Origin: CAYQCE01 sp964415885
Lineage (GTDB): Bacteria > Zixibacteria > MSB-5A5 > JAABVY01 > JAHJOQ01
DNA length: 48,528 bases
NCBI GenBank assembly: GCA_964415885.1
Contig: CAYQCE010000024.1
Coordinates: forward strand, 1 to 48,528
Reading direction: 5' to 3'
Made by a program: the position numbers and the translations under genes
In this document: piece after piece, positions 41,106 through 48,528 of the stretch
How the letters are laid out: every line of letters starts with the position of its first letter
Position numbering within the stretch: position 1 is the first letter of the stretch
Notes under the pieces: model-generated
What the model was told of the DNA's origin: nothing
What the model saw: only the letters and a program-made list of their open reading frames with translations
The model's database searches: none

Positions 41106-41236
41106 GCCGAACTTCCGTGTCGATTTCCACTCAGAATATCAGGCTGTATTGTACGAAAGAGACTGTTTGCGGTCAATCGCTTCTTGCCGTGTGTTGCCTG
41201 AATAGCAATGATATTGTTTTATGTCGCGGACTTGGT

Positions 41237-41920
41237 TCAATCCGCATCTTCGAGCGCCCGGAATTTGTGTCGCGCAGCGCCAAGAGCGAGATCGACCGAT
41301 TCCTCGAGTCCGAGGAATGCGCGGTTGACCATCAAGTCGTAGTAGTTCGGATCGTCGATATCGTAGCTGAAATTCTCTCTCACAAACGCGCGTCTCTCGG
41401 TATCTGACTCACGAACCGCGCTCATCGCAATGTCCGCATCGACATTGGAGAACTCAACAAGATTCTGAACACGGAAACTCTCGGGAGCATGCACACGAAG
41501 ATGGAAACCGTTCTGAAGTGTGAGAATGAAGTTGCAGGCCCTCCCAACAAGCACAATACCGCCATGGCGTGCTACCGCCGCTACAGAGTGGTATAAACGA
41601 GTGAAGTAGTCGTTCTCCACCTCCGGACGATCGCTCTGCAGTCCGCTGATCCATTCGTCAAGGAGCTTTCGTTGCGGCTCTCTCAGCGAATCGACTATAC
41701 GTCTCAGGAAATCCGGATTGTCTGCAATTGCAGACAGCGCGAGCCGATCGAACATATTGTAATCGAGTTCCTCCGCCATTCGCCGGGCTATGAAGCTGCC
41801 GCCGGTTCCTCGCTGTCGGGAGATAGTGACAACTGGTTTGATTGGATAACTTTGGCCGGATTTGGCTTCGCTCTCCCAGGCCGCGATCTGCTTGTCTACT
41901 ACTGCGTCTATTCCCCGCAC
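41237..41920 (-). CDS. Cytidylate kinase-like family protein
   Basis: A 227-residue protein of the cytidylate-kinase-like (Cytidylate_kin2) group. The P-loop is VVTISRQRGTGGSFIARRMAEEL, with RGTGGS replacing the usual G..GSGK..; the following Lys is missing and an Arg pair is nearby. Further blocks are LVGRACNFIL, HLRVHAPESFRVQNL and RRAFVRENFSYDIDDPNYYDLMVNRAFLGLEE, which are typical of this group. Substrate is unknown; true CMP kinase is only one possibility. GTG 41920 is chosen because GGGAGG lies 5 nt before it. It lies between clpB and xseA with about 130 nt on the xseA side. Confidence 0.82.
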   Translation of the reverse strand: MRGIDAVVDKQIAAWESEAKSGQSYPIKPVVTISRQRGTGGSFIARRMAEELDYNMFDRLALSAIADNPDFLRRIVDSLREPQRKLLDEWISGLQSDRPEVENDYFTRLYHSVAAVARHGGIVLVGRACNFILTLQNGFHLRVHAPESFRVQNLVEFSNVDADIAMSAVRESDTERRAFVRENFSYDIDDPNYYDLMVNRAFLGLEESVDLALGAARHKFRALEDAD

Positions 41921-41989
41921 CGTTTCCTCCCTTGCTATCAATGGCACAATATGTTAGAACGGTCGAACGCAATCAAGCTATTTCACGAC

Positions 41990-42018
41990 AAAACAAAAGG
42001 GCAGCCGAAACGCTGCCC
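41990..42018 (-). terminator. Terminator of the dnaK-dnaJ-clpB operon
   Basis: GGGCAGC (41999-42005) pairs with GCTGCCC (42012-42018) around a 6-nt loop. Read leftward it is followed by TTTTGTTTT. It lies 22 nt after the clpB stop, so it ends the leftward chaperone transcript. Confidence 0.8.
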
Positions 42019-42040
42019 TCAATTAAGCCGTTTCTCAATC

Positions 42041-44680
42041 TTACGCGGCTGTCGTTGACTCGGCAGTTGCTTTCTCTCCCCTGCGAAAGATTATACCGTC
42101 ACCCGAGGCATCTATCGTCAACTTGCTGCCCTGCTTGTATGAGTTCTTCAGGATATCTCTCGATATCGGCTGAATGATCTCGTTAGCGATCAGCCTCTTC
42201 AGAGGACGAGCCCCGAATGTCGGATCGTATCCCGCCCTGGCTATGTACTCGACTGCGGCATTGGTGATTTCGGCACTGATACCGTTGTCGCGAAGCCGTT
42301 TCCTGACATCCTCGAACTGCAGACGAACGATTCCCTTGAGGTAGTCCATCGTCAGCGGTTCGAACACAACGGTCTCATCGATACGATTCAGGAACTCCGG
42401 TCGCAGATTCTCGCGAAGCAAACGATCCGCTTCACGCTTGATGTTTTCGAGAACCATGGAACGATTCGAGTCGTCGATCTCTTTCGCCATCTCCATGATC
42501 TTCGGAGCACCGAGATTCGACGTCATAATCAAAATAGTGTTCTTAAACGATACCGTCCTTCCCTGGTTGTCGGTCAGGCGGCCGTCGTCGAGCACCTGCA
42601 GCAATATGTTGAATACCTCGGGATGAGCCTTCTCGATCTCATCAAAGAGAACAACCGAATATGGCCGTCTGCGGACCTGCTCTGTCAACTGACCGCCTTC
42701 GTCATATCCGACATAGCCCGGAGGTGCACCAATGAGCCTCGATACCGAGTACTTCTCCATATATTCAGACATGTCAATGCGCACTATCGCATCCTCGGAG
42801 CCGTACAGGAATTCCGCCAGCGCCTTGGCCAGTTCGGTCTTACCCACACCGGTCGGGCCGAGGAATATGAACGATCCGAGCGGCTTGCGCGGATCGGCAA
42901 GTCCGGCGCGTGCGGTTCTGACCACGTCCGATACGGCTTCGACTGCGTGATGCTGTCCGACGACGCGCTTGTGAAGATTGTCCTCCAGATGTATCAGCTT
43001 CTCCGATTCGGCCTCGTTGAGACGCGTCACCGGAATTCCGGTCCACTTCGAGACAACCTCGGCGACATCCTCGGAATCGACCTCCTCCTTCAGCAGCTTA
43101 TGCTCGCTCTGTATCTCGCGGAGTTTCTGCCGCTCGACATCAAGTAGCTTCTTCATTCGTTCGATCTCACCGTACCGAAGCCGCGCCGCTCTCTCGTAGT
43201 CTGATTCACGCTCGGCACGTTCGGCCTCCGCCTTCGCCTCTTCGATATTCGCCTTTAAGCCCTGAATCGTCTCGACAGAGTCTTTCTCCTTCTTCCACTG
43301 CTCTTCGAGGCGAGACCTCTGGGCGTAGAGGTCTGAGAGTTCCTCCTCGATAGGCTTCAATCGGTTCGCGGCATCCTTCTCTTTCTTGACGCCCTCTTTC
43401 TCCACCTCGAGCTGGGATATCCGCTTGGACACGGCATCGATTTCACGCGGCATGGAGTCGATCTCGATCCGCAACTCCGCAGCGGCCTCATCGATCAGAT
43501 CAATCGCCTTATCCGGGAGAAAACGGTCAGCGATGTATCTCTCCGACAACACCGATGCAGATATCAAAGCCTCGTCAGTGATCCGGACACCGTGATGAAC
43601 CTCGTAGCGCTCTTTTAGACCGCGCAGAATCGAGATCGTATCTTCTACCGACGGCTCCCCAACAGTCACCGGGGCGAACCGGCGTTCGAGCGCCGCGTCT
43701 TTCTCGATATTCTTGCGGTACTCATCGAGTGTGGTCGCGCCGATACAGCGGAGTTCTCCTCTCGCGAGCGCGGGCTTAAGCATATTCGAGGCGTCCATCG
43801 CGCCCTCGCCTACAGCGCCGGCGCCGACAATCGTGTGAAGTTCATCGATGAAGAGTACAATCTGCCCTTCACTCTTCTCGACCTCCTTGATTATCGCTTT
43901 TAGCCGCTCCTCGAACTCACCACGGAATTTCGATCCCGCAAGCAGCGAGCCGAGATCGAGCGCGATCAGCTTTCTCTCTTTCAAAGATTCCGGAACTTCG
44001 CCTTTCGCAATCTTGGTCGCGAGACCCTCGACTATCGCAGTCTTGCCGACACCCGGTTCGCCGATCAGCACCGGATTGTTCTTCGTTCTGCGCGAGAGCA
44101 CCTTGATTACACGACGAATCTCATCATCGCGCCCGATAACCGGATCAAGCTTATTGCGTCGCGCCAGATCGGTAAGATCACGCGAGTACTTCTCCAAGAC
44201 CTTGTATTTCGACTCCGGGTCTGCATCGGTTACACGCTGATTCCCCCGAATATCGGTCAGCGCCTTCAGCACAGCATCCGATGTCACCCCGGATTTCTTC
44301 AGTATTTCGCCTGCCTTCCCTTTGGCTGAATCGATCAGTGCAAGCAGGATATGCTCAACCGAAACATATTCATCCTTGAACTTATCCGCCTTCTTGAATG
44401 CGTCGTCGAACACTCTACTCAAATCCGAAGATGCATACACCTGTGCCGCGTCGGAGTAGGCTTTCGGCAGCAGCTCGAGTTCCTTCTCGCCCTGCGCCTT
44501 GATCGAATCGGTGTCGACACCGATCTTTTTCAATATCTCGACCGTCAGCGATTCGTCCTGTGACAGTAATGCCTCCAGCAGATGCAGTGGCTCGATCTGC
44601 GAATTGGATCGAGTCCTGGCCGACTCCGCCGCGAACTGAATCGCATCCTGCGATCTCTGTGTAAATTTATCAAACCTCAT
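42041..44680 (-). CDS. clpB: ClpB disaggregase (HSP100)
   Basis: An 879-residue AAA+ chaperone that rescues aggregated proteins with DnaK/DnaJ. The start MRFDKFTQRSQDAIQFA is preceded by an AGGTGA SD; the frame extends further upstream without one. Domains: Clp-N at 1-145; NBD1 with Walker A GEPGVGKTA at about 205 and Walker B VLFIDELHT; the long coiled-coil middle domain at about 400-525 rich in Lys/Glu/Arg (the feature that makes it ClpB rather than ClpA/C); NBD2 with GPTGVGKTE, VVLFDEIEKAHPEVFN and LNRIDETVVF; C-terminal D2-small domain (ARAGYDPTFGARPLKR). It is the last gene of the chaperone operon, 31 nt after dnaJ. Confidence 0.97.
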   Translation of the reverse strand: MRFDKFTQRSQDAIQFAAESARTRSNSQIEPLHLLEALLSQDESLTVEILKKIGVDTDSIKAQGEKELELLPKAYSDAAQVYASSDLSRVFDDAFKKADKFKDEYVSVEHILLALIDSAKGKAGEILKKSGVTSDAVLKALTDIRGNQRVTDADPESKYKVLEKYSRDLTDLARRNKLDPVIGRDDEIRRVIKVLSRRTKNNPVLIGEPGVGKTAIVEGLATKIAKGEVPESLKERKLIALDLGSLLAGSKFRGEFEERLKAIIKEVEKSEGQIVLFIDELHTIVGAGAVGEGAMDASNMLKPALARGELRCIGATTLDEYRKNIEKDAALERRFAPVTVGEPSVEDTISILRGLKERYEVHHGVRITDEALISASVLSERYIADRFLPDKAIDLIDEAAAELRIEIDSMPREIDAVSKRISQLEVEKEGVKKEKDAANRLKPIEEELSDLYAQRSRLEEQWKKEKDSVETIQGLKANIEEAKAEAERAERESDYERAARLRYGEIERMKKLLDVERQKLREIQSEHKLLKEEVDSEDVAEVVSKWTGIPVTRLNEAESEKLIHLEDNLHKRVVGQHHAVEAVSDVVRTARAGLADPRKPLGSFIFLGPTGVGKTELAKALAEFLYGSEDAIVRIDMSEYMEKYSVSRLIGAPPGYVGYDEGGQLTEQVRRRPYSVVLFDEIEKAHPEVFNILLQVLDDGRLTDNQGRTVSFKNTILIMTSNLGAPKIMEMAKEIDDSNRSMVLENIKREADRLLRENLRPEFLNRIDETVVFEPLTMDYLKGIVRLQFEDVRKRLRDNGISAEITNAAVEYIARAGYDPTFGARPLKRLIANEIIQPISRDILKNSYKQGSKLTIDASGDGIIFRRGEKATAESTTAA

Positions 44681-44711
44681 TTTCTTCACCTGCCCTTTCA
44701 GACTACCAGCC

Positions 44712-45881
44712 TTATACCTTGCTTTGGTGCGTCTCCTCTTTATGTGTTGCCCTCTCTGATTCACGGGATTCGAGTTTGTCGATCAGTTCCTGTTCTTTCG
44801 GCGTTGGGTTCTCGGGCTTCTGCACATCGACCGTTACATACTGGTTGCCCGTTCGGCCATTGGCGGATATCCCCAGTCTCTCGAGCTTGAATTTCGTTTT
44901 ATCCGCAGTCATCGGCGGTATCTTCAAATCGATCTTCCCTTCGGGCGTACGGACTCGAATCTTCGATCCCTCGACCGCCTGTTCGAGCGAAATCGGCACT
45001 TTGCATACGATGTCGTTGCCGACTCTGCGCAGGAACCGATCTGCCTTCACTCGCACCGTCACTATCAGATCGCCCTCGGGACCGCCGTTACGCCCCGGCT
45101 GCCCGAGGCCTTTCAGTCTCAGCTTGCCGCCGTTCTCCATGCCGGCCGGAACATCGATCTTCACCTTCTGTGAAACTCTCTCACGTCCCTGCCCGTGACA
45201 TTTCGAACAAGGCTGTGAGATTCTTCCCTTGCCGAGGCATCTCGGGCACGGTCTCGTGACCGCAAAATTGCCAACTGCCTGCGAGACCATACCGCTTCCG
45301 CCGCATTGCGGGCAGACCTCCTGCGATGATCCCGGTTCCTCGCCGGCACCCTTGCAACGGGAGCAGTTTGCATCTCGCTTCAATCTTATTGTCTTCGATG
45401 TGCCTTTTATCATCTCATCGAATGAAACATCGATCTTCGCCGACAGGTTGTTTCCCTTCTGTGGGCGATTCGCGGCTCGTCTTCTGCCTCTTTTGCGGCC
45501 AAAGTCAACACGGTCTCCGAACAGCGATGAGAAAATGTCGCCCATAGAACCGAACCCGCCGATATCCTCGAAGTTAACTCGGAAGCCACCCTGCTGACCT
45601 CCGAAACCGCCAAATCCCTGCTGCTGGAAGCCACTCGGGTCGAATCCGCCGCCGAAGCCACCCGCACCGTACTTGCGCATCTGGTCGTACTGCTGGCGTT
45701 TCTCCGGTTTCGAAAGAACCTCGTACGCCTCCGAGACATTCTTGAACTTCTCTTCGACCGATGGATCATCCGGATGCGCGTCAGGATGATACTTCTTTGC
45801 CAGCTTTCGGTACGCCTTCTTTATCTCATCCGCAGATGCGTTCTCCGGCACTCCGAGTATGTCGTAATAGTCTTTAGCCAT
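44712..45881 (-). CDS. dnaJ: Chaperone DnaJ (type I HSP40)
   Basis: A 389-residue co-chaperone. The J-domain has HPD at 32-34 (KKYHPDAHPDD), then a Gly/Phe-rich region at about 72-112 and four zinc-finger repeats: Cys173/176 (CSRCKGAG), Cys190/193 (CPQCGGSG), Cys212/215 (CPRCLGKG) and Cys225/228 (CSKCHGQG). These give the normal two zinc sites. The substrate-binding domains follow. The C terminus has a charged tail (LESRESERATHKEETHQSKV). It stimulates the DnaK ATPase and delivers substrates. It is separated by 2 nt from the upstream mini J-protein gene, so the two are co-translated. Confidence 0.96.
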   Translation of the reverse strand: MAKDYYDILGVPENASADEIKKAYRKLAKKYHPDAHPDDPSVEEKFKNVSEAYEVLSKPEKRQQYDQMRKYGAGGFGGGFDPSGFQQQGFGGFGGQQGGFRVNFEDIGGFGSMGDIFSSLFGDRVDFGRKRGRRRAANRPQKGNNLSAKIDVSFDEMIKGTSKTIRLKRDANCSRCKGAGEEPGSSQEVCPQCGGSGMVSQAVGNFAVTRPCPRCLGKGRISQPCSKCHGQGRERVSQKVKIDVPAGMENGGKLRLKGLGQPGRNGGPEGDLIVTVRVKADRFLRRVGNDIVCKVPISLEQAVEGSKIRVRTPEGKIDLKIPPMTADKTKFKLERLGISANGRTGNQYVTVDVQKPENPTPKEQELIDKLESRESERATHKEETHQSKV

Positions 45882-45883
45882 AT

Positions 45884-46477
45884 CTATCCGTAAACCACCC
45901 TGAGAATTATCTTGTGACTATCGATCTCGACTTTCAATTCCGAACCCTCGACGGCATCCGCCGCCACATCAATTTCAACCGTCTCAATAGCCTCTCTGGT
46001 TCCCTTACCGTCGCACTCTCTGCACTCTGAAAGCAGCGTCCATCCGATTCCTTTGCATTTGCGACAAATCCCGCTCACCGGTATGTCAAGTGCGATCCGC
46101 TTATCTCTCGGCTTCGGCAGTCTCTTCAGCCGAAGCTCAAATTTGTTCTTCCGCCTGTAGCCACCCAGGTCTTTGGCATACTCAACAATATCGTCGAAGA
46201 CATCTCGGACGATCGGTTTCAGCCCGATCAAAGCCCGACGACCATACTCTACCTTTCGCTCGTCGATATGCCTCCGTCGTTTCTTCTCGTCCTTCAGGAT
46301 ATCGTACGCATCCTGAAGCAGCGCAAACTCGTCGTACTCCTCACGTTTCGATGCGTCGGGATGCGTCTCTTTCGCCTTGCTTCTGAAGGCTCTCGCAAGA
46401 GTCTCCGTGTCCGCAGACTCTGCAACTCCGAGAAGCTCGAAATAGTCAACAAATTCGCTGTCGTCTCTTTTGGTCAT
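45884..46477 (-). CDS. Mini J-domain protein with single zinc ribbon
   Basis: A 197-residue protein of J-protein type but not DnaJ. A J-domain spans 9-70 with HPD at 39-41 (KETHPDAS). A basic helical linker follows (RRALIGLKPIVRDVFDDIVEYAKDLGGYRRKNK). Then come a single zinc ribbon, Cys138/Cys141 and Cys152/Cys155 (CRKCKGIG ... CRECDGKG), half of the DnaJ zinc region, and a short beta part (VEIDVAADAVEGSELKVEIDSHKIILRVV) like one C-terminal domain. It lacks the G/F linker and the second zinc site. It lies between dnaK and dnaJ, so it probably serves the same DnaK. Possibly a reduced DnaJ copy for specific clients; the function is inferred. Confidence 0.8.
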   Translation of the reverse strand: MTKRDDSEFVDYFELLGVAESADTETLARAFRSKAKETHPDASKREEYDEFALLQDAYDILKDEKKRRRHIDERKVEYGRRALIGLKPIVRDVFDDIVEYAKDLGGYRRKNKFELRLKRLPKPRDKRIALDIPVSGICRKCKGIGWTLLSECRECDGKGTREAIETVEIDVAADAVEGSELKVEIDSHKIILRVVYG

Positions 46478-46526
46478 GGTCTCAAGAAAGACCTGTCGTT
46501 GTCTGCGTCAAGAAACATTCTTCAAT

Positions 46527-46557
46527 TGGCGCCGGATCTCTCGGCAACCCGGCGCCA
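46527..46557 (-). promoter_or_regulatory. Hairpin between dnaK and the mini J-protein gene
   Basis: TGGCGCCGG (46527-46535) and CCGGCGCCA (46549-46557) form a perfect 9-bp stem around a 13-nt loop, in the 110-nt gap after dnaK. No T-run follows it leftward, so it may be a partial terminator or an mRNA stabiliser setting higher dnaK than dnaJ levels. Confidence 0.5.
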
Positions 46558-46587
46558 TCTATCCACATCCCACAAGCAAGGAGTTGA

Positions 46588-48513
46588 TTAGTCGTCGACT
46601 ACTTCGTAGTCGGCGTCGACTGTCTTTTCGTTGTCTTCGGTTTCCGCCGATGGAGCACCCTGCGGTCCGGCCTGCTGGCCTCCCTGCTGCTGCGTCTGCT
46701 GCTGCTGTGCAGCCTGATACAGCTTGGCAGATATGTCGTGCCAGACCTTCTGAAGATCCTCGGTGGCGGACTTGATTTCGTCGATATTCGAGCCCTTGAG
46801 GGCTTCCTCGACACGACCGACCGCGGCGTCAATTTTCGCCCTGGCGTCGGCGTCGATCTGGTCCTTGAAGTTTTCGAGATTCTTCTTCGTCTCGAAGACG
46901 AGCTGGTCGGCGCGATTGCGGATATCAATCTCTTCACGCCGCTTCTTGTCCTCGCTCTCGTGCTGCCTGGCGTCACTTACCATCTTCTCGATCTCCTGCT
47001 CAGTAAGGCCGGAGGAAGCCTCGATTCTGATCTTCTGCTCCTTGCCGGTAGCCTTGTCCTTCGCGGAGACATTCAGGATACCGTTAGCATCGATATCGAA
47101 CGTCACCTCGATCTGAGGCATTCCGCGCGGCGCTGGAGGTATACCGTCCAGGATAAACCGTCCGATGGTCTTGTTGTCTACCGCCATCTCGCGCTCACCC
47201 TGCAGGACATGGACCTCCACCTGGGTCTGGTTGTCCTGCGCTGTCGAGAAGATCTCCGACTTCTTGGTCGGGATCGTGGTGTTGCGTTCAATCAACCTGG
47301 TGAACACACCACCGAGAGTCTCGATTCCGAGTGACAGCGGCGTGACGTCCAGAAGAAGCACATCCTTGACATCGCCGCCGAGGACACCGCCCTGAATAGC
47401 GGCGCCGATAGCAACAACCTCGTCCGGGTTCACACCCTTGTGGGGCTCCCTGCCGAAGAATTTCTTAACTTCTTCGATTACCTTCGGCATACGGGTCATG
47501 CCACCGACCATGACGACCTCGTCGATATCTCCCGTGCTGATACCGGCGTCCTGAAGCGCAGCCTTGCACGGTTCGATCGAGCGCTGCACCAGGTCAGCCA
47601 CCATCTGCTCGTACTTCGCGCGGGACAGCTTCATATTCAGGTGCTTCGGACCATTTTGATCCGCCGTCACGAACGGCAGATTGATGTCCGTTTCCATAGT
47701 GGACGACAGCTCGATCTTGGCCTTCTCGGCAGCCTCCTTCAGACGCTGCATCGCCATCGGATCCTTCGAGAGATCAATTCCTTCGTCCCTCTTGAACTCG
47801 TCGGTCATCCAGTCGATGATCCTCTTGTCGAAATCGTCGCCGCCGAGATGAGTATCGCCGTTTGTCGACATCACCTCAAAGACACCTTCACCGATTTCGA
47901 GAATCGAGATATCGAACGTTCCGCCACCGAGATCAAAGACCGCTATCCGGCCGTCTTTCTTCTTGTCGAGGCCATAGGCAAGCGATGCCGCCGTTGGCTC
48001 GTTAATGATCCTGCGAACATTGAGCCCTGCAATCTTGCCGGCATCCTTGGTCGCCTGACGCTGCGAATCATTGAAATAAGCAGGCACTGTGATAACCGCC
48101 TCGGTAATTTCCTCACCGAGATAGTCTTCAGCCGTCTGCTTCATCTTCTTGACGATCATCGCGGATATCTCGGCAGGCGCATACTTATGCCCATCGACCT
48201 CGATCTTAACTTCGCCGCTGTCACCGTCGACGACCTTGAAGGGATAATTCTTGATCTCTTCAGTCACCTCTGAGAACTTGCGGCCGATGAATCGCTTGGC
48301 CGAAAAAACGGTGTTGTTCGGGTTGGTGACTGCCTGACGCTTGGCCACCTGCCCGACCAGCCGTTCTCCGCTTTTGGTGAAACCGACCACAGACGGCGTC
48401 GTTCGTGCGCCTTCGGCATTCGTGATGACATTGGCCTTACCGCCTTCCATCACCGCCACGCACGAGTTGGTCGTGCCGAGGTCGATTCCGATTATCTTCT
48501 TGGACTTAGCCAT
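46588..48513 (-). CDS. dnaK: Chaperone DnaK (HSP70)
   Basis: A complete 641-residue HSP70. The ATPase domain starts KKIIGIDLGTTNSCVAVMEGG and includes VPAYFNDSQRQATKDAG, IINEPTAASLAYGLDKK, AVFDLGGGTFDISILEI and VVMVGGMTRMPKVIEEVKKFFG. The linker is DVLLLDVTPLSLGIETLGG. The peptide-binding and lid domains follow, and a Gln/Gly-rich segment precedes the C-terminal EKTVDADYEVVDD, the motif usual for DnaK. It has an AGGAGA SD. Only 15 nt upstream are in the window, so whether hrcA, grpE or a CIRCE/sigma-32 element lies ahead cannot be seen. It leads the operon mini-J, dnaJ, clpB. Confidence 0.98.
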   Translation of the reverse strand: MAKSKKIIGIDLGTTNSCVAVMEGGKANVITNAEGARTTPSVVGFTKSGERLVGQVAKRQAVTNPNNTVFSAKRFIGRKFSEVTEEIKNYPFKVVDGDSGEVKIEVDGHKYAPAEISAMIVKKMKQTAEDYLGEEITEAVITVPAYFNDSQRQATKDAGKIAGLNVRRIINEPTAASLAYGLDKKKDGRIAVFDLGGGTFDISILEIGEGVFEVMSTNGDTHLGGDDFDKRIIDWMTDEFKRDEGIDLSKDPMAMQRLKEAAEKAKIELSSTMETDINLPFVTADQNGPKHLNMKLSRAKYEQMVADLVQRSIEPCKAALQDAGISTGDIDEVVMVGGMTRMPKVIEEVKKFFGREPHKGVNPDEVVAIGAAIQGGVLGGDVKDVLLLDVTPLSLGIETLGGVFTRLIERNTTIPTKKSEIFSTAQDNQTQVEVHVLQGEREMAVDNKTIGRFILDGIPPAPRGMPQIEVTFDIDANGILNVSAKDKATGKEQKIRIEASSGLTEQEIEKMVSDARQHESEDKKRREEIDIRNRADQLVFETKKNLENFKDQIDADARAKIDAAVGRVEEALKGSNIDEIKSATEDLQKVWHDISAKLYQAAQQQQTQQQGGQQAGPQGAPSAETEDNEKTVDADYEVVDD

Positions 48514-48528
48514 ATCTTATTCTCCTCT

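Noticed and set aside
41105..41236. A gene between xseA and the cytidylate kinase-like gene
   Set aside because: The forward frame there runs into both coding regions antisense and has no SD or recognisable content.
46478..48528. Absence of grpE or hrcA as a biological feature
   Set aside because: Only 15 nt upstream of dnaK are in the window, so these genes could lie just outside it.
1..48528. CRISPR arrays, tRNA or rRNA genes
   Set aside because: No regularly spaced direct repeats and no clear tRNA cloverleaf or rRNA words were seen in the gaps. Small RNAs cannot be excluded by eye.

Overview
The window most resembles a chromosomal segment of an uncultured bacterium of the FCB (Fibrobacteres-Chlorobi-Bacteroidetes) superphylum, closest in style to candidate phylum Zixibacteria. 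This rests on recognition of features, not on a search. The features are secreted proteins with paired dockerin-like tails carrying the phrase DIDDIVYLIAYVFQGG, other secreted proteins ending in an NPFN / FlgD-like sorting domain with a terminal KMxLLK, a lapA-lapB pair implying a lipopolysaccharide outer membrane, an outer-membrane barrel ending in Phe, and a tiny basic protein starting MPSGKKRKR like those of Bacteroidota. No tRNA, rRNA, CRISPR array, transposase or phage gene was found.

Layout. 1-300: a REP/MITE-like element with terminal inverted repeats. 306-2473 (-): an M20 peptidase followed by an SDR-family protein, ending at a terminator. 2590-2717 and 10182-10309: two copies of a dispersed hairpin repeat. 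2851-4767 (+): a secreted two-domain esterase. 4793-5077 (-): an orphan dockerin-like tail. 5067-7566 (+): a DtxR-type metalloregulator under two palindromes, then a His-rich secreted peptide and an outer-membrane barrel, probably a metal-homeostasis cluster. 7631-9433 (+): a multidomain secreted dockerin-tailed protein. 9641-10054 (-): YjbQ family. 10834-11079 (+): a small membrane protein. 11091-17932 (-): a DUF2279-like protein, a dockerin-tailed secreted protein and an 1170-residue surface protein. 18234-18674 (+): a CBS-pair protein. 18728-22632 (-): a tiny basic protein, HU, FmdB-like zinc ribbon, SppA and a five-LysM lytic transglycosylase lipoprotein.

22840-30590 (-) is a long housekeeping run read lapA, lapB, SPOR/TPR protein, mutS, mutL, miaA, with abutting or overlapping genes. 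30673-37538 (-) holds a small secreted protein, a beta-propeller surface protein and a subtilisin-like protease. 37677-41920 (-) holds a cytidylate kinase-like protein, xseA, xseB, a polyprenyl synthase and nadK. 42041-48513 (-) is a chaperone operon read dnaK, a mini J-protein, dnaJ, clpB, ending at a terminator.

Together the genes describe a didermic cell that secretes large modular proteins. Two alternative C-terminal tags are used, a dockerin-like tail and an NPFN tail, and no protein has both. One NPFN-tagged protein carries a domain that could be cohesin-like. The most system-like candidates are the DtxR / His-rich / barrel cluster and this two-tag secretome. Several genes start with TTG or GTG behind a good Shine-Dalgarno (SD) sequence. 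Two genes without SD have a -10-like box exactly 5 nt before ATG, suggesting leaderless mRNAs.
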